From assembly GCF_024220175.1 (NCBI RefSeq), contig NZ_CP098502.1:3538514-3602513 (forward strand): a DNA stretch of 64,000 nucleotides, given 5' to 3'. Position numbers and translations under genes: made by a program. The notes beneath the pieces are model-generated. The model was not told the DNA's origin. It saw only the letters and a program-made list of their open reading frames with translations, and ran no database searches. Below are positions 26,340 through 35,063 of the stretch, one piece after another; position 1 is the stretch's first letter; every line of letters begins with the position of its first letter. The stretch is from Paraconexibacter antarcticus (GTDB lineage: Bacteria; Actinomycetota; Thermoleophilia; Solirubrobacterales; Solirubrobacteraceae).

Positions 26340-27824
26340 TCATGGCAAGGAGAGGAAAAGCTCCAGGGTGGATTCGTCTCCGGCGGAGGACGAGCGGACC
26401 CCGACAGACCGGAGCCGCTGGAGGTCGCGTTGGACCGCCACGTAGGCCCTGCTGTCGTTCAGCCCCGTCTGCTCGCCCAGCCGTAGGAGCTGGTTGAAGT
26501 CGAGGAAGCCTAGCGATGTGACCGGTCCGGAGACCTCTCCCACCGCCCCGCGCCACGCCACGGTGTCCGTCAGGCGGCGTGTGCGGTCTCGGACGGCGGC
26601 GATGCCGGAGGAGCGGGTCGACACCACGACGAGCCCCCGCACGACCGCGTAGTCGATCTCGATCCCGGCGCCCGGGCGCAGGCGAAAGCCGTCGCCGACG
26701 ACCTTCCACTCGGGCACCGGTCCGCCGGTCGGGGCGAGCAGGCGCGCGATCTTCGGCCGCGCGGCCGCGAGCGTCTTCGCCGCGGCGGCCGGGTCCGCCG
26801 GCCGGGTGATGAGCGACAGCACCGGCGCGGGGGTCGCCGCGGTGACGGTCACCGCGACCTGCCCCGCGAAGACGCCCGCCAGCGGCGCGAGGTCGGCGCC
26901 GGCCCGCGCGAGCAGCGGCGCGAGGCCCGCGGCGCCCGCCCCGGCGATGCCGAGCAGCCGCGTCGCGGCGCCGGGCAGCCCCTGGACGGCGAGCATCCCG
27001 AAGGCGCTCGCGGGGACCGCGTCCTGGATCGTCGGGGTGAAGGACGTGAAGGCCCCCGCCGCCGCCGAGGACGCCGAGCGGAGCGTCCGCAGCTCGACCT
27101 TCGCGCCGTGCGCGCCCGCGGCCGTCACCGCGAGCGCCGTCGCGACGAGCCCCGGCTGGTCGAGCAGCGTGCCGGCGGCGCCGAGCAGGCCGCCCTGCGG
27201 CGCGAGCAGGCGCTCCACGCCGGCCTTCGACGCCCAGGCGTCGGCCACGCGGTCCTTCGGCAGCTCGGCGAGCGTGCGCCGGTAGCCCGCGACGTCCGCC
27301 AGCGCACGGCCCTTCCCGGCGGCGAGCCGCTTCGCGATCGGGAGCGTCTGCGCCTGCCCGATGACGAGGAAGCGGCCGAGCTTCGTCGTCTGCACCCCGC
27401 CGCACGTGCGGTCGGGCGCCTTCGCGTCCGATCCGGTGTCGACGTAGACGAGCGAGCCCGCGGTGCCGCCGCCGGTGTCGACGAGGGCGAGCGCCGCCTC
27501 GTGGCCGTCGCGCAGCGCCGAGGCCGGGAGCGGGCAGCCGGGCGCCGACAGCCGCCGGATGATGCTGCGGCGCTCGCGCTCGAAGCCCGGGAAGGCCTTT
27601 GCGAGCCGCGCGGCGTCGGCCGTGCCGGAGCGGCCGGTGTCGGTCGAGAGGTGCAGGTAGACGAGCGCGTCCGCCGGCACCAGGCGGGTCGCGAGCGCAG
27701 CCGGCGGCCCGCCGGCGCCCGTCGACCCACCCCCACGGAGGAGCAGGACGGCGAGGAGGACGAGCACCGCGAGCGCCGCCGCCGCAGCGGCGAGGCGCCG
27801 GGGCTCACTCGTCCAGGTCGTCAT
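26340..27824 (-). CDS. Membrane-anchored DUF3352-like protein, function unknown
   Basis: 494 residues. One N-terminal span (residues about 10-28, [20 protein letters not shown]) is followed by a long extracytoplasmic region rich in Ala/Gly/Leu. The segment [15 protein letters not shown] after the span, and the repeated pattern of a solute-domain-like fold, resemble DUF3352 proteins. Two cysteines (GCPL near residue 97, RTCGG near 140) could form a disulfide. It overlaps the end of der by 20 bp, so it belongs to the der transcript. No role can be assigned. Confidence 0.75.
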   Translation of the reverse strand: MTTWTSEPRRLAAAAAALAVLVLLAVLLLRGGGSTGAGGPPAALATRLVPADALVYLHLSTDTGRSGTADAARLAKAFPGFERERRSIIRRLSAPGCPLPASALRDGHEAALALVDTGGGTAGSLVYVDTGSDAKAPDRTCGGVQTTKLGRFLVIGQAQTLPIAKRLAAGKGRALADVAGYRRTLAELPKDRVADAWASKAGVERLLAPQGGLLGAAGTLLDQPGLVATALAVTAAGAHGAKVELRTLRSASSAAAGAFTSFTPTIQDAVPASAFGMLAVQGLPGAATRLLGIAGAGAAGLAPLLARAGADLAPLAGVFAGQVAVTVTAATPAPVLSLITRPADPAAAAKTLAAARPKIARLLAPTGGPVPEWKVVGDGFRLRPGAGIEIDYAVVRGLVVVSTRSSGIAAVRDRTRRLTDTVAWRGAVGEVSGPVTSLGFLDFNQLLRLGEQTGLNDSRAYVAVQRDLQRLRSVGVRSSSAGDESTLELFLSLP

Positions 27825-29253
27825 CGCCCGAGTCGTCGTGACCGTCCTCGTCCTCCCACTCGACGAGGAAGCCGACGTCGGCCGACTCCTCGAAGGTCTC
27901 CTCCTGCACGCCCTTCAGGCGGTCAGCGCGATGGTCGCCGCCCGGCGCGCGGCGCCCCGACCCGCGCTCGTTGAAGTCGATGATGACCGGCACGCCGTCC
28001 AGGCCGTAGCGGGCGCGCAGCCGGTTCTCGACGAAGTAGGCGTAGTCGCGCGTCACCCGGCCCCGCGAGTTGACCTGGATCGCGAAGCGAGGCGGGCGCT
28101 CGCCGATCTGGGCCATGTAGATGAGCTTCAGGCGGTGGCCCTGCTTCGCCGGCGGCTGCTTCGTCTGCGTCGTCTCGGCGAGGAAGCGGTTGAGCTCGGG
28201 CGTCGGGATGCGGCCGGTCATGCGGTCGCCGAGGACGATCGCCTCCTGCAGCACCCGGGCGACGTTGCGGCCGGTCAGCGCGCTCGCGGTGAGGACCTTC
28301 GGGCGCAGGCGGAGCTTGCGCGTCGCCTTGGCCCGCTCGTGGATGAGGTCCTCCTCCGTGAGGCCGAACTCGTCCCACTTGTTCAGGACGAGCGCGGTCG
28401 CGCACCCCTCCTGCATCGCGAGCTCGGCGATCCGCAGGTCCTGCGCGGTGATGCCGTCCTCGGCGGAGCAGATGACGAGGGCGACGTCGGCGCGCTCGAC
28501 GGCCCGCTGGGAGCGCAGCGTCGTGAAGTACTCGACCGACTCCTGGACCTTCGCCTGGCGGCGCATGCCGGCGGTGTCGACGATGACGAGCTTGCGGCCC
28601 TCGAACTCGAACGGCAGGTCGATCGTGTCGCGCGTCGTCCCGGCGACGTCGGAGACGATCACGCGCTCGGAGCCGAGCCACTGGTTGACGAGCGTGGACT
28701 TGCCGACGTTCGGGCGGCCGATGAGCGCGAGGCGGACGATGTCCTCGTCCGGGGCCTCGTCGTCCTCGGGCAGCAGCTCGGTGAGCCGGTCCAGCAGGTC
28801 GCCGGTGCCGAGGCCCTGCGCGGCGCTGACGGCGACGGGCTCCCCCATCCCGAGCGCCCAGAACTCCCCGGTCGACGGGATGTCCTGCGCGGAGTCGATC
28901 TTGTTGACGGCGAGGACGACGGGCAGCTTGGAGCGCCGCAGCAGGTCGGCCATCTCCTCGTCCCCGGGCCGGATGCCCGCCCGCGCGTCGACGACGAGCA
29001 TCGCGACCTGCGCGTCGGCGATCGCCGCCTGCGCCTGCTCGCGGATCGAGCCCGAGATCGGGTCCTCGTCCTGGAAGTCCATGCCACCGGTGTCGATGAG
29101 CGTGAAGCGGCGCCCGTTCCACTCGCACATGACCTCCTTGCGGTCCCGCGTGATGCCGGCGCGCTCGTGGACGACGGCCTCGCGGGTCTGCGTCAGGCGG
29201 TTGACGAGCGAGGACTTGCCGACGTTCGGGTAGCCGACGACCGCGACCTTCAT
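27805..29253 (-). CDS. der: Ribosome-biogenesis GTPase Der (EngA)
   Basis: 482 residues with two tandem GTPase domains: G1 [14 protein letters not shown] at residue about 7 and G1 [14 protein letters not shown] near residue 173. Each is followed by its DTxG motif (LIDTGGM; IVDTAGM) and its NKxD-type motif (AVNKID; LNKWD). A C-terminal KH-like domain begins near residue 340. It acts in 50S subunit assembly. A 40-residue acidic tail ([16 protein letters not shown]) is an extension. The ATG at 29253 overlaps the cmk stop by four bases; the frame is open further upstream, but that part lies inside cmk and aroA. Confidence 0.96.
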   Translation of the reverse strand: MKVAVVGYPNVGKSSLVNRLTQTREAVVHERAGITRDRKEVMCEWNGRRFTLIDTGGMDFQDEDPISGSIREQAQAAIADAQVAMLVVDARAGIRPGDEEMADLLRRSKLPVVLAVNKIDSAQDIPSTGEFWALGMGEPVAVSAAQGLGTGDLLDRLTELLPEDDEAPDEDIVRLALIGRPNVGKSTLVNQWLGSERVIVSDVAGTTRDTIDLPFEFEGRKLVIVDTAGMRRQAKVQESVEYFTTLRSQRAVERADVALVICSAEDGITAQDLRIAELAMQEGCATALVLNKWDEFGLTEEDLIHERAKATRKLRLRPKVLTASALTGRNVARVLQEAIVLGDRMTGRIPTPELNRFLAETTQTKQPPAKQGHRLKLIYMAQIGERPPRFAIQVNSRGRVTRDYAYFVENRLRARYGLDGVPVIIDFNERGSGRRAPGGDHRADRLKGVQEETFEESADVGFLVEWEDEDGHDDSGDDDLDE

Positions 29254-29831
29254 CGGACCGCCCCCACGAGGCCGACGATGCGCGCGACGACCTCGTCGAT
29301 CGCGAGGCCCGTCGTGTCGACCTCGACGGCGTCGTCGGCGGGCTTCATCGGGGACGTCTCGCGGCTCGCGTCGCGCTCGTCCCGCTCGGTCAGCTCCTGC
29401 ACCGGGATCTCGCGGCGCCGGGCGCGCTCCTCCGCGGACGCCGTGAGCCACACCTTCACCTCGGCGTCCGGGGCGACGACGGTGCCGATGTCGCGCCCCT
29501 CGGCGACGAAGTCGCCGGTGGCGATGATGCGGCGCTGCGCGGTGACGAGCGCCTCGCGGACGGCCGGGTCGGTCGCGATGCGCGAGGCGACCTGGCCGGC
29601 CTCGGGCGTGCGGATCGTGTCGCTGACGTCCTCGCCGTCGAGCAGCACGCGCTCCCCGTCGAAGCGGATGTCGAGCGTCGCGGCGTCGACGTCGGGGTCG
29701 ACCGCCGCGCGCAGCCCGACGCACCGGTACATGGCACCGGTGTCGAGATAGGTGAAACCGAGGGCCTCGGCCACCGCGCGGGCGACCGTGGACTTCCCGG
29801 CCCCGGCGGGTCCGTCGAGGGCTACGAGCAT
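29250..29831 (-). CDS. cmk: Cytidylate kinase
   Basis: 193 residues, phosphorylating CMP/dCMP. P-loop [19 protein letters not shown] is near residue 7, then [13 protein letters not shown] and the NMP-binding [14 protein letters not shown] use the ATG at 29831 ([15 protein letters not shown]); open codons upstream to 29885 read as non-homologous. It is directly upstream of der with an ATGA overlap, a conserved actinobacterial pair. Confidence 0.95.
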   Translation of the reverse strand: MLVALDGPAGAGKSTVARAVAEALGFTYLDTGAMYRCVGLRAAVDPDVDAATLDIRFDGERVLLDGEDVSDTIRTPEAGQVASRIATDPAVREALVTAQRRIIATGDFVAEGRDIGTVVAPDAEVKVWLTASAEERARRREIPVQELTERDERDASRETSPMKPADDAVEVDTTGLAIDEVVARIVGLVGAVR

Positions 29832-29885
29832 CTGAACTCGTTGATGATGGCACGGCGGTGCCGTGCGCCCGCCTGCGGTCCGCAC

Positions 29886-31199
29886 TCAGGAGGACGGCAG
29901 CAGCGCGGCCATGTCGTCGGCGAAGCCGGGGTAGCTCACGTCGGCGGCGTCCATTCCGACGACCTCGACGCCCTCCTTCGACGCCATGCCGGCGACCGCG
30001 CCGAGCATCGCGAGCCGGTGGTCGCCGTGCGAGTGGATCGTGCCACCGCGCAACCCGCCGGTGCCGGTGACGACGAAGCCGTCGTCGGTCGCCTCGAGCT
30101 GCCCGCCGAGCGCGTTCAGGCCGTCCACGACGGTCTGGATGCGGTCGGACTCCTTGACCTTCAGCTCGGCCGCGCCGCGGACGACGGTCTCCCCCTCGGC
30201 GAAGCACGCCAGCAGCGCGACGAGCGGCAGCTCGTCGATCGCCAGCGGCACCTCCCACGGCTCGACGGTCGTCCCGACGAGCGGGCCGGCGGTGACGTCG
30301 AGGTCGCCGATCGGCTCACCGGCCGTGAGCGGCGCGCCGTGCTCCTCGAGGTCCCCGATGATGATGGCGCCCATGCGCTGCGCGATCCGGACGAAGCCGG
30401 TGCGCGTCCAGTTCGTGTTGACGCCGCGCAGCAGCAGCCGCGACTTCGGGACGAGGATGCCCGCCGCCATCGCGAAGGCGGCGCTGGACAGGTCGGCGGG
30501 GACGACGATCTCCTCGCCGAGGACGAGCTCGTCCTGGTTGAGGACGGTGACCGCGCCGTCGGCCCGGTGTACGGGGACGCCGGCCGACAGGAGCATGCGC
30601 TCGGTGTGGTCGCGCGAGGGCTCGGGCTCGCGGACGGTCGTCTCGCCGTTCGCCGTCAGCGCGGCGATGAGGATGCACGACTTCACCTGGGCGCTCGCCA
30701 CCGGCAGCGTGTAGTCGATGCCGGTCATGCGCCCGCCGTGGACGATGAAGGGCGGGAAGCGCTCGTCGGTCGCCTCGATGTGGACGCCCATCCGGCGCAG
30801 CGGGACGGCGATCCGGTCGACCGGGCGCTTCCGGATCGACGCGTCGCCGTCGAGCGTGTAGGCGCGCCCCTCCTGGGCGGCGAGCCAGCCCGGCAGCAGG
30901 CGCATGAGCGTGCCGGCGTTGCCGACGTCGATCGTGCCCTCGGCCGGCGCCGCCTCGCGCAGGCCGGTCCCCCGGATGACCATGTGGTCCGGCTGGGTGT
31001 CGATGAGCGCGCCGAGCTGCCGCATCGCGGCGAGCGTCGAGTTCGTGTCGGCGGCGTCGAGGTAGTTGCGGACGCGGACGGGCTCGGAGGCCATCGTCCC
31101 GAGGAGCGCCGCCCGGTGGCTGATGGACTTGTCGGCGGGCGGCGTGAGCTCGCCGCGGAGCCGGCGGACGGGGTCGAAGCGGACGGTGGTGGGCGTCAT
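29886..31199 (-). CDS. aroA: 3-phosphoshikimate 1-carboxyvinyltransferase (EPSP synthase)
   Basis: 437 residues, sixth step of the shikimate pathway. The N-terminal [15 protein letters not shown] binds phosphate and PEP, then [38 protein letters not shown] and the C-terminal HGDHRLAML. The ATG at 31199 overlaps the tyrA stop by four bases. With tyrA, aroG, the aminotransferase and aroH it forms an aromatic amino-acid operon transcribed towards cmk and der. Confidence 0.96.
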   Translation of the reverse strand: MTPTTVRFDPVRRLRGELTPPADKSISHRAALLGTMASEPVRVRNYLDAADTNSTLAAMRQLGALIDTQPDHMVIRGTGLREAAPAEGTIDVGNAGTLMRLLPGWLAAQEGRAYTLDGDASIRKRPVDRIAVPLRRMGVHIEATDERFPPFIVHGGRMTGIDYTLPVASAQVKSCILIAALTANGETTVREPEPSRDHTERMLLSAGVPVHRADGAVTVLNQDELVLGEEIVVPADLSSAAFAMAAGILVPKSRLLLRGVNTNWTRTGFVRIAQRMGAIIIGDLEEHGAPLTAGEPIGDLDVTAGPLVGTTVEPWEVPLAIDELPLVALLACFAEGETVVRGAAELKVKESDRIQTVVDGLNALGGQLEATDDGFVVTGTGGLRGGTIHSHGDHRLAMLGAVAGMASKEGVEVVGMDAADVSYPGFADDMAALLPSS

Positions 31200-32242
31200 G
31201 TGACGGGAAGGTCCTTCGCGGTGATGAGCTGACGAGCGCGTTCGGCGTCGGCCGCCGCGACCCAGAGGCCGACCTCGCCGGTCTGCCGGTCCGGGGACGG
31301 CGCGAGCGACATGTCGGAGATGTTGATGCCGGCGTGACCCAGGGTGAGCGCCAGGTCGGCGACCACCCCGGGGACGTTCGGGACGGAGACGCGGAGCTCC
31401 TGCTGGGGCCCGCCGTCGAAGCCGACCTCGAGCAGCGCGCGGCGGAGCTGCTGGGCCTCGGCCTGCCACGCCTCGAGGTCGTGCAGCCGCCCGCGGACGT
31501 CCTGCAGCGCGGCGATCGTCTCGTCGAGCTGAACGCCGATGGCGGCGGCGTTCGCCGCGTAGATCTGGCCCCAGAGCAGGGGATTCGCGCCGGCCACCCG
31601 GGTCGCGTCGCGGAACGACGGGCCGGTCGCGGGGAGCGTCTCGCCCCCGAGCGCCGCCGCGGCCTGCTGCACCATGACGTTCGCGAGGACGTGCGGCAGG
31701 TGGCTGACGGCGGCCATGAGGCGGTCGTGCGCCGCCGCGTCGATCGCGACGGGCGCGGCGCCGAGCGACGTCACGAAGCGGTGCAGGCGCTCGTACCCGA
31801 CGCCGGACGAGGCCGCGGTCGGCGTGAGGTACCAGGTGGCGCCGTCGAAGAGGTCGGCGCGGGCGTGGGCGACGCCCGCGGTCTCGGCGCCCGCGAGCGG
31901 GTGCCCGCCGACGAACACCTCCGTCGGCGCGGCGGCGACGACCTCCGCCTTCGTGGACCCGACGTCGGTCACGATCGCCTCGGTCCCGGCGACGGCGGCG
32001 CAGGCGGCGGCGACGGTCGCCGTCAGGGCGGCGAGCGGGACCGCGACGACGACGACGTCGGGGGCGAACGCGCCGATCGCCGGGATTCCCGGGGCGACGT
32101 CGTCGATGACGCCGGCGGCCAGGGCCTGCTCGACGGCCGCGGGGTCACGGTCCCAGCCGAGCACCCGCACACCTTCGCGGCGGCGGGCGGCGAGCGCCAC
32201 CGACCCTCCCATGAGCCCCACACCGAGGACGGCGACGCGCAC
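31196..32242 (-). CDS. tyrA: Prephenate dehydrogenase with C-terminal ACT domain
   Basis: 348 residues, NAD(P)-dependent, first committed step to tyrosine. The Rossmann start reads RVAVLGVGLMGGSVALAARR. GGHPLAGAETAGVAHARADLF carries the catalytic His, and AVSHLPHVLANVMV is a second family motif. The last 70 residues (LRVSVPNVPGVVADLALTLGHAGINISDM) form an ACT domain, the usual site of feedback control by tyrosine. GTG start. It is 46 bp downstream of the DAHP synthase gene. Confidence 0.95.
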   Translation of the reverse strand: MRVAVLGVGLMGGSVALAARRREGVRVLGWDRDPAAVEQALAAGVIDDVAPGIPAIGAFAPDVVVVAVPLAALTATVAAACAAVAGTEAIVTDVGSTKAEVVAAAPTEVFVGGHPLAGAETAGVAHARADLFDGATWYLTPTAASSGVGYERLHRFVTSLGAAPVAIDAAAHDRLMAAVSHLPHVLANVMVQQAAAALGGETLPATGPSFRDATRVAGANPLLWGQIYAANAAAIGVQLDETIAALQDVRGRLHDLEAWQAEAQQLRRALLEVGFDGGPQQELRVSVPNVPGVVADLALTLGHAGINISDMSLAPSPDRQTGEVGLWVAAADAERARQLITAKDLPVT

Positions 32243-32288
32243 GCTCGTGACCTGCCTTCGACCCGTGTCCGTCGCCGTCCGCGCGCGC

Positions 32289-33176
32289 CTAGGCCGCGAC
32301 GCCGCCGACGAGCTTGCCGGCGATCCGGGCGGCCTGCTCGACCTTGCGCAGGTAGTCGGGGAAGTCGTCGTTGCGCAGCTGCTGCGGGCCGTCGCAGACC
32401 GCGTTGTCGGGGTCCGGGTGCACCTCGACGATGATGCCGTCCGCCCCGACCGCCGCGGCCGCGAGGCTCAGCGGCTCGACGAGCGCGCGGCGCCCGGCGG
32501 CGTGCGAGGGATCGACGATGACCGGGAGGTGCGTGAGCTCCTTCAGGACGGGGATCGCGGTGAGGTCGAGCGTGAAGCGGTACGCCGTCTCGAACGTGCG
32601 GATGCCGCGCTCGCAGAGGAGGACCTTCTCGTTGCCCTCCTTGAGGATGTACTCGGAGGCGTTGAGCAGCTCGTCGAGCGTCGCCGACAGCCCGCGCTTG
32701 AGCAGCGCGGGGACGCCGGAGCGCCCGATCTCCGTCAGCAGCGTGTAGTTCTGCATGTTCCGGGCGCCGATCTGGATGACGTCGGCGACCTCGGCGACGG
32801 CCTCGACGTCGCGGACGTCCATGAGCTCGGTGACGATCGGCAGGCCGGTGCGCTCCTTCGCCTCCGCGAGCAGCCGCAGGCCGTCCTCGCCGAGGCCGTG
32901 GAAGGCGTACGGGCTCGTGCGTGGCTTGTACGCCCCGCCGCGGAACATCGTCGCGCCGGCCGCGAGCATCGCGTCGGCGCTGGACAGCAGCTGCTCCCGC
33001 GACTCGACGGTGCACGGGCCCGCGATCATCGCGAAGTGGTCGCCTCCGACGAGGCGGCCGCCGATCTCGAAGGTCGAGCGCTCGCGGCGCTCGCCGCTCG
33101 CGAGCCGGTAGGGCCGGCCGGGGACGTCGGGCTCGGCCGCCGGGGCCGGGTCGGGCTGCTGCATCACGGTCGTCAT
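32289..33176 (-). CDS. aroG: DAHP synthase, type I-beta (3-deoxy-7-phosphoheptulonate synthase)
   Basis: 295 residues, first step of the shikimate pathway (PEP + erythrose-4-phosphate). AGPCTVESREQL, RGGAYKPRTSPYAFHGLGE, QIGARNMQNY, CERGIRTFE and VDPSHAAGRR match the AroG/KdsA-like I-beta class. Only about 45 mostly disordered residues precede the barrel, so the ferredoxin-like or chorismate-mutase regulatory domain found on many I-beta enzymes is missing. Feedback inhibition may therefore be weak or depend on partners. An AAAGGA ribosome-binding site lies 8 nt before the ATG. The upstream leader at 33232-33425 offers expression control instead. Confidence 0.95.
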   Translation of the reverse strand: MTTVMQQPDPAPAAEPDVPGRPYRLASGERRERSTFEIGGRLVGGDHFAMIAGPCTVESREQLLSSADAMLAAGATMFRGGAYKPRTSPYAFHGLGEDGLRLLAEAKERTGLPIVTELMDVRDVEAVAEVADVIQIGARNMQNYTLLTEIGRSGVPALLKRGLSATLDELLNASEYILKEGNEKVLLCERGIRTFETAYRFTLDLTAIPVLKELTHLPVIVDPSHAAGRRALVEPLSLAAAAVGADGIIVEVHPDPDNAVCDGPQQLRNDDFPDYLRKVEQAARIAGKLVGGVAA

Positions 33177-33231
33177 CGGTGCGTCCTTTGCGTGTTCGTC
33201 TGCCTGAAGAGAGTACGTGCGGTCTGCTGCT

Positions 33232-33318
33232 GTGGACGTCGGCGACGTCCACCCGAGGTGGCGCTCGACCCGAAGGCCCGAGGAAGGGGCGACCGAAGGG
33301 ATCAGCCGACCGAGCGCC
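33232..33318 (-). promoter_or_regulatory. Candidate attenuator hairpins upstream of aroG
   Basis: On the minus strand, GGCGCTCG (33318-33311, beginning with the last base of the leader stop codon) can pair with CGAGCGCC (33267-33260). Further down, CCACC / GGTGG with a TCG loop competes for the same GTGG as a 9-bp stem GTGGACGTC / GACGTCCAC with a 3-nt loop (33252-33232). Mutually exclusive stems placed right after an aromatic-rich leader frame are what ribosome-mediated attenuation needs. There is no U-tract after the last hairpin, so the read-out could be termination of the high-GC type or translation control. This is a structural reading by eye. Confidence 0.5.
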
Positions 33319-33425
33319 TAGCTAAATCGCCAGGACCAGGCATACGCATAGGTCACGCCGACGACGCGCGCGACGGCCGGGCGGCCGCTGCAGGTGCTGC
33401 GCGAGGTGTCGGCGTGATGCGCCAT
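33318..33425 (-). CDS. Putative aromatic leader peptide upstream of aroG
   Basis: A 35-codon frame from ATG 33425 to TAG 33318. A shorter version could start at GTG 33356. Its last twelve codons read VTYAYAWSWRFS: two Tyr, two Trp and one Phe, followed by stop. Such density of all three aromatic residues by chance in this high-GC DNA is very unlikely. It lies 142 bp upstream of the DAHP synthase start, and competing stems follow its stop. No Shine-Dalgarno is visible for either start. The inferred role is to sense charged Tyr/Trp/Phe tRNAs. Confidence 0.55.
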   Translation of the reverse strand: MAHHADTSRSTCSGRPAVARVVGVTYAYAWSWRFS

Positions 33426-33484
33426 ACGACGGGTGCATCATGACACATCGCCGCGGCCCGCCGTGCGATCCGCAGGCTCACATC

Positions 33485-33535
33485 CGGTGAATGTGGATTC
33501 ACGGTTGCGAGGCAACCGTGAATCCACATTCACCG
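33485..33535. terminator. Perfect 24-bp-stem hairpin after the hisC-like gene
   Basis: Arms 33485-33508 and 33512-33535 are fully complementary, with a 3-nt loop (GAG). Each arm also contains its own inverted repeat (GTGAAT / ATTCAC). It begins 7 bp after the aminotransferase stop. It is less GC-rich than its surroundings and lacks a U-tract. A strong terminator separating hisC/aroH from the aroG leader is the simplest explanation. Between it and the leader frame (33426-33484) I see no other feature. Confidence 0.65.
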
Positions 33536-33541
33536 CGTCGC

Positions 33542-34630
33542 TCAGCGGCCGAGGACGTCGGCGAGCGCGGCGATGAAGCGGTCGTTGTCGCGCGGCGTGC
33601 CGTACGTCACGCGCAGGTACCCGGCGCGCCCCTGGCCGGTCCCGCCGCGGATGAGGACGCCGCGCTCGGCGAGGCCCTTGACGACATCGGCCTCCTCGGG
33701 CCCGTCCTCGGGCAGCGCGAACCAGCAGAAGTTCGCCTGCGAGGCGGCCGGCTCGAGGCCGAGGTCGTTGAGCGCCGACTCCATCTCGACGCGGGCGACG
33801 ACGGTCCGCTCGACGCGCTCGGCGATGACGTCCTGGTGCTTGAGGGCCTCGATCGCCGCGGCCTGCGCCGGGATCGAGCAGAAGAACGGCTGGCGGATGC
33901 GGTCGACGGCCTCGACGAAGCGCGGGTCCCCGCACAGCGCGTAGCCGACCCGCAGCCCGCAGAGCCCGTAGACCTTGCTGAACGTCCGCAGCAGGACGAG
34001 GTTCGGATGTCGCTTCAGCAGGTCGACGGAGGCATCGGGGTCGTCGAGCGTGTTGAACTCGCAGTACGCCTCGTCGAGCAGGATGCAGACGTGGCGCGGA
34101 ACCGCCTCGACGAAGCGGGTGATCTCGTCGAGTGGGAGGGCCGTCGAGGTCGGGTTGTTCGGGTTGCAGACGATGACCAGGCGCGTCGCGACCGTGATCT
34201 CCTTCAGCATCGCGTCGAGGTCGTGCTCGTGGGCGTCGTTCAGGGGGACACGGATGCCGGTGGCACCGGTCGCCGCCTCCAGGTACGGGTAGACGCTGAA
34301 CGCGGGCCAGGCGTAGACGACCTCCGCGCCCGGCTCGAGCAGGACGTCGCCGGCGGCCATGAGCAGGTCGCAGCTGCCGGCGCCGATCGCGATGCGGGCC
34401 GCCGGGACGTCGAAGCGGTCGCTCAGCGCGCGGCGGAGCTTCGTGTTCGTCGGGTCGGGATAGCGGTTCGCGTTGCCGATGACGCCCTCGATGGCCCGGA
34501 GGACCTGGGGCAGCGGCGCGTCCGGCACCTCGTTGGAGGCCATGAGGACGATGTCCTCGGGCAGCGCCTGCGCCCCGGACATCGGGTAGGCCGGCGTCCG
34601 CTCGACCCGCTTGGAGAACTCGATCGCCAT
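33542..34630 (-). CDS. hisC: HisC-type aminotransferase, probably for aromatic amino acids
   Basis: 362 residues, PLP-dependent fold I. Motifs are SNEVPDAPLPQV, NPNNPTSTALP, DEAYCEF and the PLP-lysine segment TFSKVYGLCGLRVGYA, then an Arg-containing RVTYGTPRDNDRFIAAL. The family includes histidinol-phosphate and aromatic (Pat) aminotransferases. Its place between aroH and aroG/tyrA, with no other his gene nearby, suggests it makes phenylalanine or tyrosine from their keto acids, and it may also serve histidine. The gene symbol reflects family, not proven substrate. Confidence 0.88.
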   Translation of the reverse strand: MAIEFSKRVERTPAYPMSGAQALPEDIVLMASNEVPDAPLPQVLRAIEGVIGNANRYPDPTNTKLRRALSDRFDVPAARIAIGAGSCDLLMAAGDVLLEPGAEVVYAWPAFSVYPYLEAATGATGIRVPLNDAHEHDLDAMLKEITVATRLVIVCNPNNPTSTALPLDEITRFVEAVPRHVCILLDEAYCEFNTLDDPDASVDLLKRHPNLVLLRTFSKVYGLCGLRVGYALCGDPRFVEAVDRIRQPFFCSIPAQAAAIEALKHQDVIAERVERTVVARVEMESALNDLGLEPAASQANFCWFALPEDGPEEADVVKGLAERGVLIRGGTGQGRAGYLRVTYGTPRDNDRFIAALADVLGR

Positions 34631-34643
34631 CGTCCGGCCGCCC

Positions 34644-35009
34644 CTACTGCGCCGACTCGAGGTCGAGCCGCAGCGCCCGCGCCTCGCCGAGGTAGACGTG
34701 CTTGGCCTCGTGGCTCTCGTCCGCGTAGTAGTGGATGAGGACGCGGATGACGCGCGGGAGCGAGCCGGGCACCTCGACTTCCTTCGCGCAGAGCAGCGGG
34801 ACGCGGTCGAAGCCGAGCTGGCGCGCCGCGACGGCGGGGAACTCGGCGTCGAGGTCGGCCGTCAGCGTGAAGATGCAGCTGACGACGTCGGCCGGGCCGA
34901 TCTGGTTGCGCTTCATGATCTCCCGCATGAGCCACGACGTGGCGCCGAGGATGGCCTCGGAGTCGTTGCGGTCGACGGACGAGGCACCGCGGAGGGCGAA
35001 GAGACGCAT
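34644..35009 (-). CDS. aroH: Chorismate mutase, AroH (monofunctional) type
   Basis: 121 residues matching the Bacillus-type AroH trimer over its whole length. It starts MRLFALRGASSVDRNDSEAI, has ADLDAEFPAVAARQLG and VPLLCAKEVEVPGSLPRVIR, and ends with HVYLGEARALRLDL, which carries the Arg and Tyr of the active site. It converts chorismate to prephenate, feeding tyrA and the aminotransferase. I chose the ATG at 35009; another ATG at 35018 adds three residues. It is 13 bp upstream of the aminotransferase gene. Confidence 0.93.
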   Translation of the reverse strand: MRLFALRGASSVDRNDSEAILGATSWLMREIMKRNQIGPADVVSCIFTLTADLDAEFPAVAARQLGFDRVPLLCAKEVEVPGSLPRVIRVLIHYYADESHEAKHVYLGEARALRLDLESAQ

Positions 35010-35063
35010 CGGGGCCATTCTGGCACGCCGCACCGCGGCGGTCGCGACCGGCCGCGGCGAGGG

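Noticed and set aside
29254..30258. N-terminal extension of Der
   Set aside because: The extra codons overlap cmk and aroA and read as Arg/Gly-rich nonsense. The GTPase starts at the ATG at 29253, coupled to the cmk stop.
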